From: Streptomyces diastaticus subsp. diastaticus
Lineage (GTDB): Bacteria > Actinomycetota > Actinomycetes > Streptomycetales > Streptomycetaceae
Assembly (NCBI RefSeq): GCF_011170125.1
Contig: NZ_BLLN01000005.1
Span: 2,046,001-2,110,000, forward strand
Length of the DNA stretch: 64,000 nucleotides
Reading direction: 5' to 3'
How positions within the stretch are numbered: the first letter of the stretch is position 1; the number at the start of each line of letters is the position of its first letter. Below the pieces are notes generated by a model, which saw only the letters and a program-made list of their open reading frames with translations, was not told the origin of the DNA and ran no database searches. Shown here one piece after another: positions 34,884 to 43,341 of the stretch. The position numbers and the translations under genes are program-made.

Positions 34884-35009
34884 GGCACAGGGGCGGGGGT
34901 CCTGGGACACGGACCTCGACGGCGCGGTAGCGTCACGGCTGGAACGTGGCGCGTCCCGGGGACTCCTCCCCGGAGCCCCGAAAGTGCTTGTACCACCTTG
35001 GAGGTGAGG

Positions 35010-35423
35010 GTGTCCCCTATCGCAGGCGAGCCCGGGACCCAGGACTTCGTGGAAGTCCGGCTGCCGGCAGCGGGTGCCTACCTGTCGGTGCTGCGGACGG
35101 CCACGGCCGGCCTCGCGGCGCGTTTGGACTTCACCCTCGACGAGATCGAGGACCTGCGCATCGCCGTGGACGAGGCGTGCGCGATTCTGCTCCAGCAGGC
35201 CGTGCCGGGCTCAGTCCTCGGCTGCGTCTTCCGGCTGATCGACGACTCACTGGAGGTGACGGTGTCGGCACCCACCACCGACGGCAAGGCCCCCGAGCGG
35301 GACACGTTCGCCTGGACGGTGCTCTCCGCGCTCGCGGGCAAGGTCGACTCCTCGGTCGCCGAGGACAACACCGTCTCGATCAGCCTGCACAAGCAACGCG
35401 GCGCGGGCCCCGGTCCGGCGTGA
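35010..35423 (+). CDS. anti-sigma factor with HATPase fold (RsbW/UshX type)
   Basis: This is a 137-aa protein from the GTG at 35010, chosen because SD GGAGGTGA precedes it. The DEIEDLRIAVDEAC N-box with Asp/Glu shows the GHKL ATPase fold of RsbW-type switch kinases. It is close to the S. coelicolor UshX/PrsH anti-SigH as recalled. It overlaps the sigma gene by 4 bp (GTGA). It should bind and hold the sigma factor until stress or developmental signals release it. Confidence 0.93.
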   Translation: MSPIAGEPGTQDFVEVRLPAAGAYLSVLRTATAGLAARLDFTLDEIEDLRIAVDEACAILLQQAVPGSVLGCVFRLIDDSLEVTVSAPTTDGKAPERDTFAWTVLSALAGKVDSSVAEDNTVSISLHKQRGAGPGPA

Positions 35424-36520
35424 GGGACGGGGAACCGGTGCCTGAGGAGACGCACAGCACCTGGAGTCCCCCCGCGACCGGCGGCGGGGACCGACCGGCC
35501 GCCGGCCCGGCCGCCGGCCCGGGGAACCTCCCGGGGCAGCAGCGGGCCCGGCAGCACCCCGAGGGCGCGGAGCGGGCGCCGCTCCGCGCCGGGGGCGGGA
35601 AGGACGGACGGGCTGCGCACGGCCCCTGGGAGCGGGCGGGACGGATGACCGAGGACAAGCACCAGGACGAGCGGGAAGGCCCGCGGCCGGGCGGGCAGGA
35701 CGAGCAGCCGGAACACCAGCGGGACCAGTCGCCGGCGGCGGGCGCCCCCGTGGACCGCCCCGACCCGCACGACCGCAGCGGCGCCCGGGCCCTCTTCATC
35801 GAGTTGCGGACCCTGCCGGCCGGCGGCCCCGAGTACGCGGAGCTGCGCAACCGGCTGGTCCGGATGCACCTGCCGCTGGTCGAGCACCTGGCCCGCCGCT
35901 TCCGCAACCGCGGCGAGCCGCTCGACGACCTCACGCAGGTCGCCACGATCGGCCTGATCAAGTCGGTCGACCGGTTCGACCCGGAGCGCGGCGTGGAGTT
36001 CTCCACGTACGCCACTCCCACGGTGGTCGGCGAGATCAAGCGGCACTTCCGCGACAAGGGATGGGCGGTGCGCGTGCCGCGCCGCCTCCAGGAGCTGCGG
36101 CTCTCGCTCACCTCGGCCACCGCCGAGCTCTCCCAGCGGCACGGGCGCTCGCCGACCGTGCACGAGCTGGCCGAGAAGCTGGGCATCTCCGAGGAGGAGG
36201 TGCTGGAGGGCCTGGAGTCGGCCAACGCCTACTCGACGCTCTCCCTGGACGTCCCCGACACCGACGACGAGTCCCCCGCCGTGGCCGACACCCTCGGCTC
36301 GGAGGACGAGGCGCTGGAGGGCGTGGAGTACCGGGAGTCCCTCAAGCCGCTCCTCGAGGACCTGCCGCCGCGCGAGAAGCGCATCCTGCTGCTCCGCTTC
36401 TTCGGCAACATGACCCAGTCGCAGATCGCCCAGGAGGTCGGCATCTCGCAGATGCACGTCTCCCGGCTGCTCGCCAGAACGCTCGCGCAGTTGCGCGAGA
36501 AGCTCCTGGTGGAGGAGTAG
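35420..36520 (+). CDS. sigH: SigB-family stress/developmental sigma factor (SigH-like)
   Basis: This is a 366-aa protein from the GTG at 35420 coupled to the anti-sigma stop. Later in-frame starts are GTG 35438 and ATG 35645 (291 aa, SD GGGAG). Residues 1-120 are a low-complexity charged extension. Region 2 shows LVRMHLPLVEHLARRF and FSTYATPTVVGEIKRHFRDK, and region 4 MTQSQIAQEVGISQMHVSRL. In S. coelicolor sigH gives several protein forms by alternative starts and proteolysis. It directs stress and development genes with GGGTAC-type promoters. The sigF/sigH naming rests on recalled synteny. Confidence 0.93.
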   Translation: MRDGEPVPEETHSTWSPPATGGGDRPAAGPAAGPGNLPGQQRARQHPEGAERAPLRAGGGKDGRAAHGPWERAGRMTEDKHQDEREGPRPGGQDEQPEHQRDQSPAAGAPVDRPDPHDRSGARALFIELRTLPAGGPEYAELRNRLVRMHLPLVEHLARRFRNRGEPLDDLTQVATIGLIKSVDRFDPERGVEFSTYATPTVVGEIKRHFRDKGWAVRVPRRLQELRLSLTSATAELSQRHGRSPTVHELAEKLGISEEEVLEGLESANAYSTLSLDVPDTDDESPAVADTLGSEDEALEGVEYRESLKPLLEDLPPREKRILLLRFFGNMTQSQIAQEVGISQMHVSRLLARTLAQLREKLLVEE

Positions 36521-36533
36521 GCGGAAGGAGGGG

Positions 36534-36959
36534 TCAGCGCTCGGCGCCGGGCGGCCGGATGCCGAGGTCGATGGTGGTCGCCGGGTTGACCAGCAGCACC
36601 AGCGCGCTGATCGCGACGGCGGCCAGCACGACGCCGCCGGGGATGAGGACGCTGTCGGCCTGGAGGAACTGCCAGGCCACCGGGAGCGCCAGGATCTGGG
36701 TGATGATCGCGGGGCCCCGGCTCCAGCTACGGCGGGCCAGCAGTCCGCGGGCGGCGGCGAGCGGGATGACGCCGAGCGCCACCAGGGTGAGGCCGCCGGT
36801 CAGGGCCGAGCGCAGCTCCCCGTCGCCGAGCAGGGCACGGACGGCGAGGACGAGGCCGACGACGACCAGCGCCAGACCCTCCACCGCCGCGAGGGCGGCG
36901 GCCACGGTGAGCCGGGTGGGCCTCGGGCCCGGGTCGGTGGGGGTCTGCTCAGTACTCAC
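36534..36959 (-). CDS. small integral membrane protein, function unknown
   Basis: This is a 141-aa protein from a GTG at 36959. It has four predicted membrane helices (LTVAAALAAVEGLALVVVGL, GGLTLVALGVIPLAAARGL, AIITQILALPVAWQFL, VVLAAVAISALVLLV) and a short Arg/Pro C-terminus. It is common in Streptomyces next to the sigma and lipid-kinase genes. It is convergent with sigH, 13 bp away. No family function is known to me. Confidence 0.8.
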   Translation of the reverse strand: MSTEQTPTDPGPRPTRLTVAAALAAVEGLALVVVGLVLAVRALLGDGELRSALTGGLTLVALGVIPLAAARGLLARRSWSRGPAIITQILALPVAWQFLQADSVLIPGGVVLAAVAISALVLLVNPATTIDLGIRPPGAER

Positions 36960-37060
36960 CCCAGCAGGGTAGCCCCGTCCCGCCGGCGGGCGGTTCCCCG
37001 GGGCCCCGCCCCGGCGGACCGGGATGAGCCCCTGCCCCGTCCATGGGTACGCTGCAACGC

Positions 37061-38029
37061 ATGCGCGCACTCCTCGTGGTCAACCCGGCAGCCACCACCA
37101 CAAGTGCCCGTACGCGGGACGTGCTGATCCACGCGCTGGCCAGCGAGGTCAAGCTGGAGGCGGTGACGACCGAGTACCGCGGACACGCCCGGGACATCGG
37201 ACGGCTCGCCGCGGCCAGCGCCGATGTCGACATGGTGGTCGCCCTCGGCGGTGACGGCACCGTCAACGAGGTCGTCAACGGCCTCCTGCACGACGGCCCC
37301 GACCCCGGGCGGCTGCCCGGCCTCGCCGTGGTTCCCGGCGGCTCGACCAACGTCTTCGCCCGCGCGCTCGGCCTGCCCAACGATCCGGTGGAGGCGACCG
37401 GCGCCCTGCTGGACGCCCTGCGCACCGGCAGCGAGCGCACGGTGAGCCTGGGCCTGGCGAGCGGCACCCCCGGCTCCGAGGACGAGGCTGTCCCGGGCCG
37501 CTGGTTCACCTTCACCGCCGGCATGGGGTTCGACGCCGGGGTGATCGGCCGGGTCGAACAGCACCGCGAGCGCGGCCGCCGTTCCACCCACCCGCTCTAC
37601 GTCCGCCAGGTGCTGCGCCAGTTCGTCGGCGAACCGCACCGCCGGCGCGGCCTGATCACCCTGGAGCAGCCGGGCCGGGAACCCGTCGACGACCTGGTCC
37701 TCTCGGTGGTCTGCAACACCGCGCCCTGGACCTACCTGGGCAACCGCCCGATATACGCCTCGCCCCGCGCCTCCTTCGACACGGGTTTGGACATCTTCGG
37801 CCTGAGCAGGCTCTCCACCATGGCGGTGGCCCGCTACGGCACACAATTGCTGGCATCGAGCCCCGAGCGCGGACCTCGCGGTCGTCACGCCCTGTCGCGG
37901 CACGACCTGACCGAGTTCACCTTGCATTCGAAGGCTCCGCTGCCCTTTCAGATGGACGGCGACCACCTGGGACTGCGTACCAGCGTGACGTTCACAGGCG
38001 TTCGCCGTGCACTGCGTGTGATTGTGTGA
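37061..38029 (+). CDS. diacylglycerol/lipid kinase-family protein
   Basis: This is a 322-aa protein. The ATG at 37061 fits a leaderless start after TACGCT (37048-37053); an in-frame ATG lies at 37043. It is a DAGK catalytic domain: LLVVNPAATTTSAR, the ATP site ALGGDGTVNEVVNG and VVPGGSTNVFARALG, then FTAGMGFDAGVI. The C-terminal domain has PFQMDGDHLG. It phosphorylates diacylglycerol or a similar lipid. The target lipid is not evident. Confidence 0.92.
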   Translation: MRALLVVNPAATTTSARTRDVLIHALASEVKLEAVTTEYRGHARDIGRLAAASADVDMVVALGGDGTVNEVVNGLLHDGPDPGRLPGLAVVPGGSTNVFARALGLPNDPVEATGALLDALRTGSERTVSLGLASGTPGSEDEAVPGRWFTFTAGMGFDAGVIGRVEQHRERGRRSTHPLYVRQVLRQFVGEPHRRRGLITLEQPGREPVDDLVLSVVCNTAPWTYLGNRPIYASPRASFDTGLDIFGLSRLSTMAVARYGTQLLASSPERGPRGRHALSRHDLTEFTLHSKAPLPFQMDGDHLGLRTSVTFTGVRRALRVIV

Positions 38030-38347
38030 GTGGAAGGGGCTAAAGTCCTTTCACTCGAACGTTTAGGCCAGGATCCACCCCATAGAAGTACGGCTGTGAC
38101 CTAGCCGACACCGAGGAATCCAAAAAAAGTTTCCGGAAGGGGTTGTATCCGCTGCCGAGGTTTGGGAATCTCTACATGGCACTCGGGACGGCCCGCGACA
38201 CCGGCCTCCACTGAGAGCCCGAATCCCTCCTTCAAAGTCTGGACCACACCAGTCCCTCTGGTCGTCGGCCTTCACTTGTTGAGGGTTTCGTGAAAGCGTT
38301 CACATTCACAAGCAACTTGCATGTAACACCACGGAGAGGTAGCAGCC
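38030..38347 (+). promoter_or_regulatory. 318-bp regulatory region upstream of wblE
   Basis: This AT-richer non-coding stretch has an A7 run (38118-38124), a GTGAA-N4-TTCAC palindrome (38290-38303) and TTCACA/TGTAAC-like promoter elements near the end. wblE-type genes are highly expressed and multiply regulated. No gene is seen. The palindrome resembles a Crp-type half-site pair but is not a full match. Confidence 0.5.
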
Positions 38348-38605
38348 ATGGACTGGCGTCACAACGCCGTTTGCCGCGAGGAAGACCCCGAGCTCTTCTT
38401 CCCCATCGGCAACACCGGTCCTGCGCTGCTGCAGATCGAGGAAGCCAAGGCCGTCTGCCGTCGCTGCCCCGTCGCTGAGCAGTGCCTGCAGTGGGCGCTC
38501 GAGTCCGGTCAGGACTCCGGCGTCTGGGGTGGCCTCAGCGAGGACGAGCGCCGCGCGATGAAGCGCCGCGCCGCCCGCAACCGGGCGCGCAACGCGAGCG
38601 CCTGA
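38348..38605 (+). CDS. wblE: WhiB-family iron-sulfur regulator WblE
   Basis: This is an 85-aa protein with SD GGAGAGG. Four cluster cysteines, C9, C37, C40 and C46 (C-x2-C-x5-C), bind the [4Fe-4S] cluster. The GVWGG turn and an Arg/Ala-rich C-terminal DNA-binding tail follow. WblE/WhiB1-type proteins bind region 4 of the main sigma factor. It is next to the lipid kinase and followed by a strong terminator. Confidence 0.95.
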   Translation: MDWRHNAVCREEDPELFFPIGNTGPALLQIEEAKAVCRRCPVAEQCLQWALESGQDSGVWGGLSEDERRAMKRRAARNRARNASA

Positions 38606-38701
38606 CACCCAGAGCCTGGCCGGCGGCGCGTACGACGTGTACGCACATCCCGCCCTTGAAACGCAGCGCGCAGTACCCCCGGATGCGCTCGAAGACTGAA
38701 A

Positions 38702-38736
38702 CGAGCCCCCGGACCCCACCAGGGTCCGGGGGCTCG
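38702..38736. terminator. 15-bp perfect stem terminator
   Basis: CGAGCCCCCGGACCC (38702-38716) pairs with its exact complement (38722-38736), loop CACCA. It serves wblE and possibly the convergent kinase gene. Confidence 0.92.
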
Positions 38737-38805
38737 GCGCATGTCGGGCCGCGCGACGACCGGGCGCCGCGCGGCCGTTGCGCGCCTCACGCCCCGCGCC
38801 CGCGC

Positions 38806-40272
38806 TCAGAGGTCGCCGCGCACCGGGATGTCCAGCAGCACGCGCGTGCCGCCCCCGGGGGCGCCGCTCATGTCGAAGGTGCCGCCCAACTCGCCCTCGA
38901 CCAGGGTCCGGACGATCTGGAGGCCCAGGTTGCCCGCGGTGTGCGCGTCGAAGTCCTCGGGCAGGCCGACCCCGTTGTCCTGCACGGTGATGAGCAGCCG
39001 GGCGTCCTTGCGGGTGCCGCCGCGGACCGCCGAGACCTCGACCTCGCCGGTCTCCCCGGGCCCGAAGCCGTGCTCCAGGGCGTTCTGGAGGACTTCGGTG
39101 AGGACCATGGAGAGCGGGGTCGCCACCTCGGCGTCGAGGATGCCGAACCGGCCGGTGCGCCGGCCCTCCACCCGCCCGGGTGAGATCTCGGCGACCATCG
39201 CGAGGACCCGGTCGGCGATCTCGTCGAACTCCACGCGCTCGTCGAGGTTCTGCGAGAGCGTCTCGTGGACGATGGCGATCGAGCCGACCCGGCGGACCGC
39301 CTCGACCAGCGCCTCCCGGCCACGTTCGGACTCGATACGGCGGGCCTGGAGCCGCAGCAGTGCGGCCACTGTCTGGAGGTTGTTCTTCACCCGGTGGTGG
39401 ATCTCCCGGATGGTGGCGTCCTTGGTCATCAACTCGCGCTCACGACGGCGCAGTTCCGTGACGTCCCGGAGCAGGACCAGCGAGCCGATGTGCGCGCCCT
39501 TGGGCCGCAGCGGGATGGCCCGGAGCTGGATGACGCCGCCGTTCCCCTCGACCTCCGCCTCCCGCGGCGCGTAGCCGCTGGCCAGCTTCACCATCGCCTC
39601 GTCGACCGCGCCCCGGGCCGGCGCCAGCTCCGTCGTGGTCTGGCCGAGGTGGTGCCCGACCAGGTCGGCGGCGAGCCCGAGCCGGTGGTACGCGGAGAGC
39701 GCGTTCGGGGAGGCGTACTGGACGATGCCGTCGGCGTCCAGGCGGATCAGGCCGTCCCCGGCGCGCGGGGAGACGTCGGTGTCGCCCTGCTGGTCGGCGA
39801 AGGGGAAGGCGCCCGTGGCGATCATCTGCGCCAGGTCCGAGGCGCTCTGGAGATAGGTCAGCTCCAGGCGGCTCGGGGTGCGCACGGTCAGCAGGTTGGT
39901 GTTGCGGGCGATGACGCCGAGGATGCGGTCCTCGCGGCAGACCGGGATCGACTCGACCCGGACCGGCACCTCCTCGCGCCACTCCGGGTCGCCCTCCCGC
40001 ACGATGCGTCCCTCGTCGAGCGCCAGGTCGAGCATGGGGCGCCGCCCGCGCGGCACGAGGTGGCCGACCATGTCGTCCTGGTAGGAGGTGGGGCCGGTGT
40101 TGGGGCGCATCTGGGCGACCGAGACGTAGCGGGTGCCGTCCCGGGTGGGGACCCACAGGATCAGGTCGGCGAAGGAGAGGTCGGAGAGGAGCTGCCACTC
40201 CGAGACCAGCAGGTGGAGCCATTCCAGGTCGGTGTCACCTAGAGCGGTGTGCTGGCGGACGAGTTCGTTCAT
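38806..40272 (-). CDS. PdtaS-like sensor histidine kinase
   Basis: This is a 488-aa protein from the ATG at 40272. The N-terminus is a GAF-like domain (about 1-150), then a PAS domain (about 170-280). The HisKA_2 box is IREIHHRVKNNLQTVAALL, followed by a HATPase domain (VLTEVLQNALEHGF, ITVQDNGVGLP, GLQIVRTLVEGELGG). These cytosolic kinases signal to ANTAR-type RNA-binding regulators (PdtaR). No partner lies here. No clear SD; a GTG at 40281 is possible. Confidence 0.93.
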   Translation of the reverse strand: MNELVRQHTALGDTDLEWLHLLVSEWQLLSDLSFADLILWVPTRDGTRYVSVAQMRPNTGPTSYQDDMVGHLVPRGRRPMLDLALDEGRIVREGDPEWREEVPVRVESIPVCREDRILGVIARNTNLLTVRTPSRLELTYLQSASDLAQMIATGAFPFADQQGDTDVSPRAGDGLIRLDADGIVQYASPNALSAYHRLGLAADLVGHHLGQTTTELAPARGAVDEAMVKLASGYAPREAEVEGNGGVIQLRAIPLRPKGAHIGSLVLLRDVTELRRRERELMTKDATIREIHHRVKNNLQTVAALLRLQARRIESERGREALVEAVRRVGSIAIVHETLSQNLDERVEFDEIADRVLAMVAEISPGRVEGRRTGRFGILDAEVATPLSMVLTEVLQNALEHGFGPGETGEVEVSAVRGGTRKDARLLITVQDNGVGLPEDFDAHTAGNLGLQIVRTLVEGELGGTFDMSGAPGGGTRVLLDIPVRGDL

Positions 40273-40595
40273 GGAGGGCACACCGGCGAGCGTACCCGGC
40301 ACAGGCCGGGGACCGGCCGGGGCGTGCACCGGTGCGGGGCCGCGCCGCCGCACGAGGGCCTCCGCACCGGCCGGGCCGGACGGCGGCCGGTCCGCGGGGG
40401 GCCCGGGACACCCGCGGGCCGCGGCGCCTGGGAGGGACCCTCAACCCGCCCGGCACCGCAGCCCGGAGCAACCACCGGCCGTCGGGTGTGCGGTCCCGCG
40501 GGCCGGTCAGGGGGAACCGGAACAGTCAGGGCAGAGAGTGCCGGGTCCCCGGTCCGCTCTTCTGTGCGGGAAGAGCGGAGGCTCGATGGCACCAT

Positions 40596-40611
40596 TGTGG
40601 ACTAGACCATT
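40596..40611. promoter_or_regulatory. dre-like site, distal
   Basis: The core TGGACTAGACCA (40598-40609) differs in one base from the DasR core TGGTCTAGACCA. It lies 240 bp upstream of the proximal nagB site and 324 bp from the kinase start. Confidence 0.55.
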
Positions 40612-40835
40612 CTCCCTGTCCATGCGCGCGGCCAAGGTTTTGCTCCGCGCCGCGTGATCCGGGTGCCTCCGGCGCCCACTCTGCCGCCTCTCCCCTCAAC
40701 ACGGGCCCCGCGCGGGGGTGGTTCACCCTCCCGGGACCGGGCCCGACGCGTGTGCGGACCGGCCACGCCGGGCACCGGAGGGGCGGTCGGCCCGGGGCGC
40801 GATTCGCATCCCGGAAAGATCGCCCCCTCTGTTAG

Positions 40836-40851
40836 ATTGGTCTATACCAGT
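40836..40851. promoter_or_regulatory. DasR-responsive element of nagB
   Basis: ATTGGTCTATACCAGT fits the 16-bp palindrome A-N-TGGTCTAGACCA-N-T with one core change. It ends 30 bp before the nagB start, a repressor position. Confidence 0.85.
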
Positions 40852-40881
40852 TCTGTCCCACCTCAGATCGGCAGGCCACGC

Positions 40882-41664
40882 GTGGAAGTTGTCATCGTTC
40901 CGGACGCCAGGGCGGGCGGCGAGCTGATCGCCGACGCCATCGCCGTCCTGCTGCGGCAGAAGCCCGACGCCCTGCTCGGGGTGGCCACGGGCTCGACCCC
41001 GCTGCCCATCTACCAGGCGCTCGCGGCCAGGGTCTCCGACGGGGCCGTGGACGCCTCGCGGGCCCGGATCTGCCAGCTCGACGAGTACGTGGGACTGCCG
41101 CCCGGGCACCCGGAGTCCTACCGCTCGGTCGTGCTGCGTGAGGTCGTCGAGCCGCTGGGGCTGCCGGCCTCGTCCTTCATGGGGCCCGACGGTTCCGCCG
41201 AGGACGTCCAGGCCGCCTGTGAGGCGTACGACGCGGCGCTCGGCGCGGCCGGGGGCGTCGACCTGCAGTTGCTGGGGATCGGCACCGACGGGCACATCGG
41301 GTTCAACGAGCCGTGCTCCTCGCTCGCCTCGCGCACCCGGATCAAGACGCTGACCGAGCAGACCCGGCGGGACAACGCCCGGTTCTTCGACAGTGTCGAC
41401 GAGGTCCCCCACCACGTCATCACCCAGGGCATCGGCACCATCCTGGACGCCCGACACCTGGTGCTGCTCGCCACCGGCGAGGGCAAGGCGCAGGCCGTGG
41501 CCGACACGGTGGAGGGCCCGGTCGCCTCCGTGGTGCCCGCCTCGGCGCTCCAGCTGCACCCGCACGCCACCGTGGTCGTGGACGAGGCGGCCGCCTCCAA
41601 GCTGCGCCTCGCCCCGTACTTCCGGAACACCTACGCCACCAAGCCGGAGTGGCAGGGCCTTTAG
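40882..41664 (+). CDS. nagB: glucosamine-6-phosphate deaminase
   Basis: This is a 260-aa protein from the GTG at 40882. Motifs: GVATGSTPLPIYQAL (phosphate binding), QLDEYVGLPPGHPESYR, LGIGTDGHIGFNEPCSS with the catalytic Asp and His, and THE-like ITQGIGTILDA. It converts glucosamine-6-P to fructose-6-P and ammonia, the last step of GlcNAc use. It is controlled by DasR through the dre at 40836. Glucosamine-6-P is also the DasR effector. Confidence 0.96.
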   Translation: MEVVIVPDARAGGELIADAIAVLLRQKPDALLGVATGSTPLPIYQALAARVSDGAVDASRARICQLDEYVGLPPGHPESYRSVVLREVVEPLGLPASSFMGPDGSAEDVQAACEAYDAALGAAGGVDLQLLGIGTDGHIGFNEPCSSLASRTRIKTLTEQTRRDNARFFDSVDEVPHHVITQGIGTILDARHLVLLATGEGKAQAVADTVEGPVASVVPASALQLHPHATVVVDEAAASKLRLAPYFRNTYATKPEWQGL

Positions 41665-41682
41665 GGGCGTCGTGGCGGTACC

Positions 41683-41724
41683 GAGGAGAGCCCGGCCGGA
41701 GCGTTCCCGCCGGGCTCTCTCCTC
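41683..41724. terminator. hairpin after nagB
   Basis: GAGGAGAGCCCGGC (41683-41696) pairs with GCCGGGCTCTCTCCTC (41709-41724), nearly perfect. Confidence 0.88.
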
Positions 41725-41757
41725 GTCCCCCGGCGCCGTCCGGCCCTGAGGGGACGG

Positions 41758-41794
41758 CGGCGCCCGCCCCCTCAGGTGGTGGGGGCGGGCGCCG
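41758..41794 (-). terminator. hairpin after dasD
   Basis: CGGCGCCCGCCCCC (41758-41771) pairs with GGGGGCGGGCGCCG (41781-41794), loop TCAGGTGGT. Confidence 0.88.
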
Positions 41795-41836
41795 TCGTGC
41801 CGGGGCCGGGCGCGCAGTCGGCGGCCCGGCCCGGGG

Positions 41837-43336
41837 TCAGGTGGTGACCGCCTCGGCGGCGGCCTGGCCGCAGACCCGGGAGGCACCGTGCGTGGCGACG
41901 TACAGCGAGCCGCGCGGGGCGGACTGCGGGATGCCCATCTCCACCACCACCGTGTCCGGCCGGGCGGCGAGGAGCGCGTCCAGCGCCCGCGCCATCCACG
42001 GGTGCCGGTGCTCGTCGCGGACGACGACGACCAGCCGCCGCCCGTCGGCCTCGGCGAGGACCCGGCCCGCCAGCTCCCCGTCGCCCGCCTCGGGCCGGGC
42101 GTACGTGGCGGAGGTGGTGCCGGGCAGCCGGACGGCCAGTTCGGCGGCGACACCCCAGGGGGTCTCGTCGCCGACGGCGATGTTGGCGACCGGGGCGAGG
42201 GAGACCACGTGCGGGGTGCCGGTCAGCGCCCGGTGCTCCCCGGTGCGGGTGATCTCCAGCGCCCGGCGCGCGGCGACCAGGCCGATGTCCGGGGTGCGCC
42301 GGCCCGTCGCGCGGGGTGTGGCGGTGGTCCAGGCGGCGAGCGCGCGGACTCGGGCGGCGGCGTCGGCCAGCCGCTCCTCGGCCAGTTCGCCCGAGCGCAC
42401 GGCCGCGACCAGGGCGTCCCTGAGCCTGATCACCGTCTGCTCGTCGGCGAGGCCGCCGCCGACGCAGATCGCGTCGGCGCCCGCGGCGATGGCCAGCACG
42501 CTGCCCCGCTCGATGCCGTAGGTGGCGGAGATGGCCTGCATCTCCATGCCGTCGGTGACGATCAGTCCCTCGTAGCCGAGTTCCTCGCGGAGCAGGCCGG
42601 TGAGGATGCGGCGGCTGAGGGTGGCCGGGTTGTCCGGGTCCAGGGCGGGCACCAGGATGTGCGCGCTCATGACCGCCTTGGACCCGGCCGCGATGGCGGC
42701 CCGGAACGGCGTGAGGTCCCGGTCGGCCAGCACGTCCGCGGCGACCTCGATGGTCGGCAGGGCGTGGTGCGAGTCGACCGCGGTGTCGCCGTGCCCCGGG
42801 AAGTGCTTGGTGCAGGCGGCGACGCCGGCGGACTGCATACCCTCGACGTAGGCGGCGGTGTGCCGGGCGACCAGTTCCGGATCGGAGCCGAAGGAGCGGA
42901 CGCCGATGACCGGGTTGTCCGGGTCGGAGTTGACGTCGGCCGACGGCGCCCAGTTGAGGTGTACGCCGCAGTCGGCGAGCCGGCGGGCCAGCTCGTGGGC
43001 GACAGCGCGGGTGAGGTCGGGGTCGTCGACCGCGCCGAGGGCGTGGTTGCCGGGGACGGAGGAACCGTCGACGACCTCCAGGCGGGTCACGTCGCCGCCC
43101 TCCTCGTCGATGGCGACGAGGATGTCCTCGCGCTCGGCCCGCAACTGCGCGGTGAGCGCGGCGAGCTGGCCGGGCGAGGTGATGTTGCGGCCGAAGAGGC
43201 CGACGGAGGCGAGGCCGTCGCGGATCTGCCGCAGCAGCCACTCGGGGGCCTCGGTGCCGGTGAAGCCGGGCTGGAGGACGGCGAGGGCGTCGCGGGTGAG
43301 CTGGTCGCCGGAGACGGTGGTGGGCTGGGCGCTCAT
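41837..43336 (-). CDS. dasD: beta-N-acetylhexosaminidase, GH3
   Basis: This is a 499-aa protein. The ATG at 43336 is chosen for SD GAAGGG 9 nt upstream; the ATG at 43345 overlaps the dasC stop but has no room for an SD. The GH3 signature is KHFPGHGDTAVDSHHALP and the nucleophile Asp lies in LIVTDGMEM. It cleaves chitobiose taken up by DasABC to GlcNAc. No signal peptide, so it is cytoplasmic. A C-terminal domain of about 170 residues follows the barrel. Confidence 0.94.
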   Translation of the reverse strand: MSAQPTTVSGDQLTRDALAVLQPGFTGTEAPEWLLRQIRDGLASVGLFGRNITSPGQLAALTAQLRAEREDILVAIDEEGGDVTRLEVVDGSSVPGNHALGAVDDPDLTRAVAHELARRLADCGVHLNWAPSADVNSDPDNPVIGVRSFGSDPELVARHTAAYVEGMQSAGVAACTKHFPGHGDTAVDSHHALPTIEVAADVLADRDLTPFRAAIAAGSKAVMSAHILVPALDPDNPATLSRRILTGLLREELGYEGLIVTDGMEMQAISATYGIERGSVLAIAAGADAICVGGGLADEQTVIRLRDALVAAVRSGELAEERLADAAARVRALAAWTTATPRATGRRTPDIGLVAARRALEITRTGEHRALTGTPHVVSLAPVANIAVGDETPWGVAAELAVRLPGTTSATYARPEAGDGELAGRVLAEADGRRLVVVVRDEHRHPWMARALDALLAARPDTVVVEMGIPQSAPRGSLYVATHGASRVCGQAAAEAVTT

Positions 43337-43341
43337 CGTGC

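Larger units (their letters stand above)
40273..40881. other. 609-bp divergent region with two dre-like sites
   Basis: It lies between the kinase and nagB. No gene is supported; the frames are Pro/Arg/Gly-biased. It carries the DasR-type operators listed separately. Confidence 0.6.

Noticed and set aside
38114..38145. SigR promoter before wblE (GGAAT ... GTT)
   Set aside because: The spacing is 22 bp, not the required 18.
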